From: Defluviibacillus sp043739385
Lineage (GTDB): Bacteria; Pseudomonadota; Gammaproteobacteria; Burkholderiales; Burkholderiaceae_C
Assembly (NCBI GenBank): GCA_043739385.1
Contig: JAYUED010000050.1
Location: 1 to 64,000, forward strand
Length of the DNA: 64,000 nt
Direction: 5' to 3'
Positions 57,502 through 64,000 of the stretch are shown piece after piece. The notes under the pieces were generated by a model. That model saw nothing but the letters and a program-made list of their open reading frames with translations, was not told the origin of the DNA and did not search any database. The first letter of the stretch is position 1, and each line of letters opens with the position of its first letter. The translations under genes were made by a program, and so were the position numbers.

Positions 57502-58944
57502 TCAGCCTCGTTTTGCGCTGCGCATCATCCCCATATAGATGACTGCGCCGGAGATTGCACCGATGATCCAACCGAAGTTGTTGTCGGGTAAAACTTTGAG
57601 CAGTTGGGTAAAAACTTCCCAGCCGATAGATAAAGCACTTGAAAGGCCCAATGCAGTTAGACCCACTTTGTTCCAGCCTCCGTCGTAGTGGTAACGCCCG
57701 TCTGGGGCCATGCTGTAGAGCTGTGCTACATCAACAACTTGTTTCTTCAAGAGGTAGAAATCAGCCACCATCACGCCAAACATCGGGGCCAGAACAGCGC
57801 CAAACACGCTGACGAACACGGTAATGGCTTGGGGGCTGTCCACAAAAATCCAGGGGCACACCATGACCGCGAGTATGGAGCTGATGAGTCCACCCTTCTT
57901 GAAGTCCACATGCTTGGGGAACAGGTTTGCAAGATCGTATGCAGGTGATACAAAGTTGGCAACGATGTTGATCCCCATCGTTGCGATGATGAACGTTATG
58001 CTGCCCACAACAACGGCCCATTTATTGTCGATTTTTCCGACGATCTCTATCGGGTCCATGATCATGTGACCAAACACTTTGGCGCTACCGGCCGTGACTA
58101 TCACCACGATGATGGCGAACAAGATGAAATTGAGCGGCAGACCTAAAAAATTACCGGTCTTCATCGCACGTTCTGTTTTTACATAGCGCGAAAAATCTCC
58201 AAAATTCAGTAGCAAAGCAGCAAAATAACTTACTACGAGCAAGATGGCGCTGCCCATGGCAAAGATTGACTCACTGCCCGTGAGCACCTTGTCGCTGAGA
58301 GTCAGATCCAGAGAATCCCAGCCGGCTTTCCAGATGATCCAGCCCGCTAGCAAGAACATTACGACGTACACGGCCGGGCCGCAGAAATCGATGAATTTAC
58401 GGATCGCCTCCATGCCACGCTGAAAAATCAATAACTGGAAAATCCACATAAATAGAAAGCTGCCCCAGCCCAATAAATCAAGCCGCAGCAGACTGGTGGT
58501 TTGCAACGACGCGGCTTCTGGGAAGAACACCAGTACCAGTGTGGCGACTGCTTTCGAGGCAAAGTAGGTCTGTACCCCATACCAAACTATCCCCACCACA
58601 CCGCGGATCACCGCCGCGAAGTTGGCGCCCATCACGCCCAAGCTAACCCGTGCCATCACTGGAAATGGGATGCCCAGTTGCTGGCTAGGTTTGCCAATCC
58701 AGTTCATGAGTATGTTGACGATGGAAATCCCAATCACCAATGCCGCTAGCACCTGCCAGCCGCTCAAGCCCAGCAGAAACAGGCTGGCTGCAAAGGTATA
58801 GCCACCCACGCTGTGGACATCGGACATCCACATGGCGAATACGCTGTAGGAGGACCACGTTTTTTTAGCCCCTGTAACGGGGGCTAAGTCTTCATTAATG
58901 AGCCGTGTATCGGCTCCGGGTACGCCATGCAGTGTGTTTTTCAT
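57502..58944 (-). CDS. NCS1-family nucleobase/allantoin/hydantoin permease
   Basis: 480 residues, twelve helices. NCS1 features are LINEDLAPVTGAKKTWSSYSVFAMWMSDVHSVG at the start, IGKPSQQLGIPFPVMARVSLG, and FGDFSRYVKTERAMKTGNFLGLP. Proteins of this type take up uracil, allantoin, hydantoins or cytosine. The next gene upstream encodes an NCS2 permease on the same strand, so nucleobase or ureide salvage is likely. The 175-bp gap before maeB has no gene. Confidence 0.88.
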   Translation of the reverse strand: MKNTLHGVPGADTRLINEDLAPVTGAKKTWSSYSVFAMWMSDVHSVGGYTFAASLFLLGLSGWQVLAALVIGISIVNILMNWIGKPSQQLGIPFPVMARVSLGVMGANFAAVIRGVVGIVWYGVQTYFASKAVATLVLVFFPEAASLQTTSLLRLDLLGWGSFLFMWIFQLLIFQRGMEAIRKFIDFCGPAVYVVMFLLAGWIIWKAGWDSLDLTLSDKVLTGSESIFAMGSAILLVVSYFAALLLNFGDFSRYVKTERAMKTGNFLGLPLNFILFAIIVVIVTAGSAKVFGHMIMDPIEIVGKIDNKWAVVVGSITFIIATMGINIVANFVSPAYDLANLFPKHVDFKKGGLISSILAVMVCPWIFVDSPQAITVFVSVFGAVLAPMFGVMVADFYLLKKQVVDVAQLYSMAPDGRYHYDGGWNKVGLTALGLSSALSIGWEVFTQLLKVLPDNNFGWIIGAISGAVIYMGMMRSAKRG

Positions 58945-59025
58945 AAGAGCTACTGGTTGATAGGTGAGGATGAAGATCGGACGCAGGGGGAGAACGCGAT
59001 AGTGCTTCCATTTGCAAGAGTAATT

Positions 59026-60507
59026 TCAGTGCCCCCCGTCTGCCTGCTTCGCGGCTTCAATCGTTTTCTCAAAACTGCCTGTGGAAGTTCCGTTAAAAAA
59101 CAAGTTCAACGTCACCGCCGCAACTGAGGCGAGCAAAATTCCCGATTCAATTAAGGGGTGCAGGCCATGTGGCATCCACTGCTTGAAGTTGGGTGCGATC
59201 AGCGGGATCATGCCAATGCCAATTGACACCGCCACCACAAAACTGTTGTGCTTGTTGTGTTTGAAATCCACGCCAGCCAAGATGCGAATGCCGGTGGCCG
59301 CGACCATACCGAACATCACCAAGCCCGCACCGCCAAGTACGACGGTGGGCAGCGATTCCACCAGTGCCGCCATCTTGGGCAGCAACCCCAGCACAATCAT
59401 GATGATGCCGCCTGTGACGCAGACGAAGCGGCTACGCACGCCAGTGACGCCCACCAAACCCACGTTTTGAGAAAAGCTGGTGTAAGGGAATGTGTTGAAA
59501 AACCCGCCAATCAACGTGCCCAGACCATCGGTGCGCAGGCCACGGGACAAATCGGCTCGGTCAATCTTGCGCTCGGTCATGTCGCCCAGGGCCAAAAACA
59601 TACCGGTGGATTCGATCATCACCACAATCATTACCAAGCTCATGGTGATGATCAATATCGGATCAAACTGGGGCATGCCGAATTGCAGGGGAAGTACCAA
59701 ACCAAACCACGCGGCATTCCCGACTTTCTCGAAAGTCATCATGCCCATGGCGATCGCGACCAAGCTGCCGATGAGGATGCCCAAGAGTACTGAGATGTTG
59801 CTAATGAAGCCCTTGGTGTATTTGGCAATTAGCAAAATTGACACGAGCACAACGGCCGATACAAAAAGGCCATCCAGCGGTGCATATTTGGGGTTGGGTA
59901 ATAAACTGACGATAGCCATGCCTTTGGGCATAGCAGGTACCCCAGATGCACCCAAAGCGGCCACATCAGCCATCCATTTACTGTGTTCCGGGTTAACGAT
60001 GCTGGGGGCTGTGGGGCCAAATGGATTGCCAAAAATCCAGTTGATACCGATGCGCATCAGGCTGATACCGATCACCGCGATGATGGTGCCTGTGACCACT
60101 GGAGGGAAGAAGCGCAGCAGACGACTAACCAGTGGCGCAATCAGAATCGACACCAAACCTGCCCCGATGATGGAGCCAAATATCAGCTGTGCGCCCACTA
60201 TGCCTGTCGATGTGTTGGCAATTGCGAGCATTGGTGCAACAGACGCGAATGTCACACCCATCATCACAGGCAAGCGGATGCCAAACCACTGTGTTACGCC
60301 CAGCGACTGGATTAGGGTGGCAATGCCACAGCAGAACAAGTCTGCGGAGATCAGCATGGACACCTGCTCGGGTGACAGCTTGAGTGCCCGCCCCACGATG
60401 AGTGGCACGGCGACGGCACCGGCGTACATCACCATCACATGCTGTAGACCTAAAGCGGCGAGCTTGCCTGTAGGCAAGCGTTCGTCAACGGGATGAACGA
60501 TGGACAT
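59026..60507 (-). CDS. NCS2-family xanthine/uric acid permease
   Basis: 493 residues from ATG 60507, with AGGAG seven bases upstream. It has twelve to fourteen helices and NCS2 marks: ALGLQHVMVMYAGAVAVPLIVG, FGIRLPVMMGVTFASVAPM, FFPPVVTGTIIAVIGISLMRIG, and the conserved motif FNTFPYTSFSQNVGLVGVTG. The FSQNVG motif with QNxG is typical of XanQ/UacT-type purine permeases. It probably imports xanthine or urate with protons. No purine-catabolic enzymes are encoded in the window. Confidence 0.92.
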   Translation of the reverse strand: MSIVHPVDERLPTGKLAALGLQHVMVMYAGAVAVPLIVGRALKLSPEQVSMLISADLFCCGIATLIQSLGVTQWFGIRLPVMMGVTFASVAPMLAIANTSTGIVGAQLIFGSIIGAGLVSILIAPLVSRLLRFFPPVVTGTIIAVIGISLMRIGINWIFGNPFGPTAPSIVNPEHSKWMADVAALGASGVPAMPKGMAIVSLLPNPKYAPLDGLFVSAVVLVSILLIAKYTKGFISNISVLLGILIGSLVAIAMGMMTFEKVGNAAWFGLVLPLQFGMPQFDPILIITMSLVMIVVMIESTGMFLALGDMTERKIDRADLSRGLRTDGLGTLIGGFFNTFPYTSFSQNVGLVGVTGVRSRFVCVTGGIIMIVLGLLPKMAALVESLPTVVLGGAGLVMFGMVAATGIRILAGVDFKHNKHNSFVVAVSIGIGMIPLIAPNFKQWMPHGLHPLIESGILLASVAAVTLNLFFNGTSTGSFEKTIEAAKQADGGH

Positions 60508-60738
60508 CAATGAACTCCTGGAGATGTGAATGCACTGTGGATGCACGGAAGGAAAAAATTGCAAAACAGATCAGCAGTACGCATATTGAATGCCAAACTG
60601 CGCACATATTTTGTATACACTTTCGTGAATTTTGGTGCAAATCAGGAGATATGCTTAGCGGGGTAAACCCGTCATCGTCATCGTTTTGTAATAGTTCGCA
60701 CCAAGTTGGTTCTTTGGTCAGCTATGCCGGAGGCCCGG

Positions 60739-61446
60739 TTATATTCCGTTGCTATTAAGCGTGACGATGCCTTGGCGCGTGTGCAAGGTGGCGGCGATGT
60801 TGGCGGGACCAGTTTCAACGGCAATATCTGTGAGGCCGATGGCTGCGTAAGCAGCTTGCAGCAGGTCACCTCTAGGGTGCGTGACGGTGATGCTTTGCAG
60901 CGAAACGCCCGATCGTGGCAAGCTGTTCCTAGGGTGCAGGCGCAGCGGTTCAGCCGCATCCGGCTTGCCCCATTGGATCAAAGTGGGCAGCGTGCCATTG
61001 AACAGCCGTTGCCCATCCTCACGCACGGTGATCTGCCATTGCAGCAAACCTTTGCGAGAGTGGCGGTTGGCCAGCGCTGCGGGCCCGCGGTCTATGTCCA
61101 GTGCTTTCAAGGCGGCGCAAGCCGCCTGAATGTCGCTGGTATTCGCTACAAAATGAACCAAGCGCGGCTCGCTAGCAACCGCCGCCTGTTGTGCCTCATC
61201 ATCCATATCGAACCAGCGCTTAGCAGTTGCTGTTGCGGAACGGGTTGCTTCTGGATTAATAGCAATTATTTCCAGATAAGCCAGGGGGTTGGCGGGTGTC
61301 GCGATCTTGAACAATCGGTTGTGCGTGCCATACAGTGCGTGTTCACCGCCTGGGCCTGGCGTGATGCCCATTTTGGCTTCACACCACTGCACGCCAAGCT
61401 CCAGCGTTTGCGCAACGACGACTAGGTGATCAATTTGTGTTTTCAT
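60739..61446 (-). CDS. VOC-superfamily (glyoxalase-like) protein
   Basis: 235 residues. It starts IDHLVVVAQTLELGVQWCEAKMG, then GPGGEHALYGTHNRLFKI and YLEIIAINPEA, the first half of a glyoxalase-3-like domain. The histidine in IDHLVVV and the glutamate in YLEII are the likely metal ligands. The second half (VHFVANTSDIQAACAAL, NSLPRSGVSLQSITVTHPRG) completes the paired beta-alpha modules. Substrate unknown. The stretch AINPEATRSATATA is encoded by a segment resembling the AT-rich mini-repeats of this genome. The gene stands alone. Confidence 0.8.
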   Translation of the reverse strand: MKTQIDHLVVVAQTLELGVQWCEAKMGITPGPGGEHALYGTHNRLFKIATPANPLAYLEIIAINPEATRSATATAKRWFDMDDEAQQAAVASEPRLVHFVANTSDIQAACAALKALDIDRGPAALANRHSRKGLLQWQITVREDGQRLFNGTLPTLIQWGKPDAAEPLRLHPRNSLPRSGVSLQSITVTHPRGDLLQAAYAAIGLTDIAVETGPANIAATLHTRQGIVTLNSNGI

Positions 61447-61524
61447 GGACTGACCATAACACCCACAGCAAACCCGCTTTCACATTCACATCCACCGATG
61501 ATTCCCAGCCTGTTTCAGAACGTC

Positions 61525-62676
61525 TTACTGCGCCAAACCGCGCGTTGGGTTAACCAGTAGCTTCGTTCCTGTGGCCCGCAAACCATACAGGGCTATGGCG
61601 TCCAGCTGCAGCATTTCTGCCAAAGAAATTTCTTTGGAATATGTGCTGGCAAACGTAGTTTTTATTTCTGCTGCGACCCGCGTCTTTAGGGCTTGCACGG
61701 CAACAGGACCGATACGCTGCAAAAAGGGGAACATCAACCAACCGCCCATGCCCCAGGCCATGCCGAAACCCCTTTGGAATTCGGTAGGGCGCGTGTCCAG
61801 GCCGCCGTACAGGTAGACCTGTTTGTGGGTGGATGAGCCGTAGCGGCTGTATTCCTTGGCGGTGCGGTTGATGGCTATTTCCATCGCGTTCAAGATTTGA
61901 CCTGCCAACTTACCGCCGCCAGTGGCGTCAAAGGCGAGGGTGGCGCCGGTTGCGACCAGCGCTTGCGTCAGATCTTCCATGAAGGTGGGTGCGCTGGAGT
62001 TACAGACGTACTTGGCACCGAGCGCACGCAGCAGTGCTTCTTGCTCGGGTTTGCGCACGATGTTGACTAACTGAATGTCGTCCTTTAGACAAAGTTTATG
62101 CAACATTTGACCTAGGTTGGATGCTGCAGCGGTGTGTACCAACGCGGTATGGCCTTCGCTTCGCATCGTCTCGACCATGCCCAGCGCTGTCAGCGGGTTG
62201 ACGAAGCTCGATGCACCCTCTGCTGGCGTGACTTGATCAGGCAACACCAGGCACATATCGGGCTTGACGCTACGGTATTGCGCGTACATTGCGCCACCCA
62301 GCGCTGCCACGGTTTTGCCCAATAAGGCTTGCGCAGCGGGGAACGTACCTGCTGCAATGACGACACCCGCGCCTTCGTTGCCTGCAGGCAGCGATTGGCC
62401 GAGGCGACCTGCCATGGCTTTCATCAATGCCTCAGGGATTCGTGCGGAGATGGCCGGATGGCTGACCGTGCCGTGAGCCTGAGCCGTGGTCATGTCCGCC
62501 GTACCAAACAGCAAGCCAATGTCAGAGGGGTTGATAGGGGCCGCTTCAATGCGAATCACGACTTCGTCAGGTGCGGGTTGGGGAAAGGGTTCATCAACCA
62601 GCGAGAGTTCCAGTGTGCCTGTTGGTGTGACGAGGCTACGAAGCTGAAGGCCCGTGTGGGGGTGTGTAGCGGACAT
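61525..62676 (-). CDS. Medium-chain dehydrogenase/reductase (zinc-binding ADH-like)
   Basis: 383 residues. The N-terminal GroES-like domain has PDEVVIRIEAAPINPSDIGLL and GNEGAGVVIAAG. The Rossmann part has ALVHTAAASNLGQMLHKLCLKDD, where the usual GxGxxG is replaced by AAASNLG, and VNIVRKPEQEALLRALGAKYVCN. This matches the ETR/2-enoyl reductase-like branch without structural zinc ligands. It probably reduces an enal, enoyl thioester or quinone with NAD(P)H. It lies between the VOC gene and the LysR gene on the same strand, with 78- and 68-bp gaps. Confidence 0.85.
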   Translation of the reverse strand: MSATHPHTGLQLRSLVTPTGTLELSLVDEPFPQPAPDEVVIRIEAAPINPSDIGLLFGTADMTTAQAHGTVSHPAISARIPEALMKAMAGRLGQSLPAGNEGAGVVIAAGTFPAAQALLGKTVAALGGAMYAQYRSVKPDMCLVLPDQVTPAEGASSFVNPLTALGMVETMRSEGHTALVHTAAASNLGQMLHKLCLKDDIQLVNIVRKPEQEALLRALGAKYVCNSSAPTFMEDLTQALVATGATLAFDATGGGKLAGQILNAMEIAINRTAKEYSRYGSSTHKQVYLYGGLDTRPTEFQRGFGMAWGMGGWLMFPFLQRIGPVAVQALKTRVAAEIKTTFASTYSKEISLAEMLQLDAIALYGLRATGTKLLVNPTRGLAQ

Positions 62677-62744
62677 GTGAGGCTCCTATTCTTTTAGTTT
62701 AGTATTGATTGGTAAGAGCATACCGCTTACCAAGCTCTGGTAAG

Positions 62745-63656
62745 TCACCATTTACAACCCGCAAACTCTGCGCCACGCCCAAGCACAAAGTCCCGAAACG
62801 AGGACCCTAAATCTGTCAGCACGGCATCGCGCCTGTGCAGCAGACACCAATCGAGCATCTTGGGCATGTCTTGAATATCCAACACCACCATCAGCCCTGC
62901 TACCAGCTCGATCTGAAACACATGAGCCGACATAAAACTGATCCCCATGCCGACCATCACCGCCTGCTTGATGGTCTCGTTGCCTGAAAGCTCCATCGAC
63001 AGGTTTACCTGTAGCGACTGGGCTTGCAACAGGTGATCTAAAAACTGACGGGTTGCGGAGCCCGGCTCGCGGAATATAAAGTCTTCAGTGCGTAAATCTT
63101 CCCATCGCAGCTGTTGCTTAGTGGCCAGTGGATGCTGGGGGTGCGCCACGATGCAGTGCGGGTGGCGGGCGAAGGTTTCCGCTTCAATATCTGCCTCACT
63201 TGGGGGGTAGCCTCCAATCGCGACATCAAGCTGGTGGTCTTGTAGCATGGCCAAAATTGTGTCTCTCCGCTCCACCGTGAGTTTGAAGCGGATACCGGGG
63301 TGCTGTGCCTTGAAGGCCATCAGCAGCGCGGGCGCAAAGTAGTGCGCTGTGGGTACAACGCCCAAGTGCAAAAGCCCCCCCTCACCGCTACGGCTGGCGG
63401 CCATGGCTTCGTCTGCAATGCGCACTTGGTCGAGGATACGGCGGGTATGGCGCAGCAGAGCTTCGCCGATCGGGCTAAGCACCATGCGTCTGCCGGTTTT
63501 AATGAACAGCGGCTGGCCCGCGTCTTCTTGCAGCTGGCCGATTTGCATGGACACTGCGGGCTGTGTCAGGTGCAGTTGCTCAGCAGCGCGCGAGTAGCTC
63601 AAGGACGTGGCTACGGCTTCAAAGATGCGCAGCTGGCGCAGGGTGGTATTTTTCAT
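62745..63656 (-). CDS. LysR-family regulator, CbbR-like
   Basis: 303 residues from ATG 63656. The winged helix-turn-helix is TLRQLRIFEAVATSLSYSRAAEQLHLTQPAVSMQIGQLQ, a pattern of CbbR-type regulators. The effector domain has LHLGVVPTAHYFAPALLMAF, LDVAIGGYPPSEADIEAE and ELSGNETIKQAVMVGMGISF. CbbR proteins activate carbon-fixation operons in response to metabolites, but the divergent gene is cut off, so the target is unknown. It reads away from the start at 63971, the normal LysR arrangement. Confidence 0.88.
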   Translation of the reverse strand: MKNTTLRQLRIFEAVATSLSYSRAAEQLHLTQPAVSMQIGQLQEDAGQPLFIKTGRRMVLSPIGEALLRHTRRILDQVRIADEAMAASRSGEGGLLHLGVVPTAHYFAPALLMAFKAQHPGIRFKLTVERRDTILAMLQDHQLDVAIGGYPPSEADIEAETFARHPHCIVAHPQHPLATKQQLRWEDLRTEDFIFREPGSATRQFLDHLLQAQSLQVNLSMELSGNETIKQAVMVGMGISFMSAHVFQIELVAGLMVVLDIQDMPKMLDWCLLHRRDAVLTDLGSSFRDFVLGRGAEFAGCKW

Positions 63657-63970
63657 GGTGGGCAAGTACAGGGTTTAACCCGGAATTCAGGTATCCAGTG
63701 GTTGGAGAAATCGGTACGCTATTCCCAGGTTTGGGGGGGAGTTTCCCTTGGCTACACCGTTGTATTTCAGGTCTTGTAGGTACTAGGGACAGACTCATGC
63801 TGCAGCACGTTCAAAGTATAAATAAAACTTTGGAAAATCATAAATAAGTATAGGTTGCGGATATGTACACCCCTACCTAGACTTGCATCCATCGAAACCC
63901 GACCAAAGGTAATGCAACCTCTGATCTGAAGTTGTAATTACAGAGCATTTCAAACTACATAGAGGTAAGC
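63657..63970. promoter_or_regulatory. Divergent promoter region of the LysR gene and the next gene
   Basis: 314 bp without a gene. It becomes AT-rich from ~63815. The imperfect inverted repeat AAGTATAG...CTAGACTT (about 63846 to 63884) encloses GGTTGCGGATATGTACACCC and is a candidate LysR binding region. AGAGGTAAGC at 63960-63969 contains the ribosome site of the plus-strand gene. Confidence 0.45.
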
Positions 63971-64000
63971 ATGCAACAAAATTTAAGCGGTAAGGTCGCC
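63971..64000 (+). CDS. Start of a gene cut by the window end
   Basis: ATG 63971, six bases after AGAGGT, opens a frame reading MQQNLSGKVA to the last base. LSGKVA before the cut is how many short-chain dehydrogenases begin (followed by LVTG), but ten residues do not identify a family. Divergent from the CbbR-like regulator and possibly under its control. Confidence 0.6.
   Translation, partial: MQQNLSGKVA

Noticed and set aside
59492..60496. 334-codon open frame opposite the NCS2 permease
   Set aside because: Antisense shadow; the minus-strand protein has the full NCS2 motif set.

Overview
The window looks like chromosome from a betaproteobacterium of the order Burkholderiales, most likely family Comamonadaceae (Rhodoferax/Polaromonas/Curvibacter-like). 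This rests on gene content and order and on recognised protein families: the cytochrome oxidase assembly run ctaA-ctaB-SCO followed by a convergent rpoH, CIRCE boxes before both rpoH and groES, a urtABCDE urea transporter, exosortase H with CTERM-type substrates, and short AT-rich and GC-rich dispersed repeats. No similarity search was possible, so genus level is a guess. No tRNA, rRNA, CRISPR array, prophage or intact insertion sequence was seen.

Layout. 1-3302 (+): end of a cytochrome c oxidase biogenesis cluster. 3362-7569 (-): rpoH, an EamA exporter, ogt and a bifunctional Ada/AlkA DNA-repair protein. 7844-13713: an outer-membrane barrel, a low-complexity unknown, then sugar and LPS-core genes (phosphomannomutase, waaC, waaA) and a VF530 protein. 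14088-17658 (+): two tandem paralogous secreted proteins with a variant IPTL-type CTERM tail. The first is broken, or switched off, by one extra G in a G6 tract. Their probable processing enzyme, exosortase H, and its partner membrane protein lie at 53765-54906. 17735-23976 (+): slyX and urtABCDE. 24025-25626 (+): an osmoprotectant-type binding protein/permease fusion.

25623-40214 is the accessory part. It is a ~14.6 kb catabolic block bounded by 135-bp direct repeats (133/135 identical) of the 3' end of the osmoprotectant gene. It holds a Bug-type receptor, quinone oxidoreductase, CaiB-type CoA transferase, enoyl-CoA hydratase, an SDR gene with an internal deletion, a complete LivKGFHM-type ABC importer, a TetR regulator, an APH/ACAD10-like kinase-fold protein, an amidohydrolase-2 protein and an acyl-CoA dehydrogenase. 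A decayed GlxA/AraC gene sits at its left edge and a decayed transposase end at its right edge. Two copies of a palindrome (ACATACY-N4-GGTATNT type) lie between its two divergent operons and are good candidates for the TetR operators. Together the genes suggest uptake and CoA-dependent breakdown of an unknown organic acid.

40338-64000: core functions resume with a DJ-1/PfpI protein, groESL (sigma-32-type promoter next to CIRCE), a haloacid dehalogenase, an AlaC-like aminotransferase, a mini flagellar-rod-like protein, rdgC, an isolated ureD, a MATE exporter, a ChaA-like antiporter, a NitT/TauT-type ABC importer, the exosortase H pair, maeB, NCS1 and NCS2 nucleobase permeases, a VOC protein, a medium-chain reductase, a CbbR-like LysR regulator and the first codons of a divergent gene cut by the window end.
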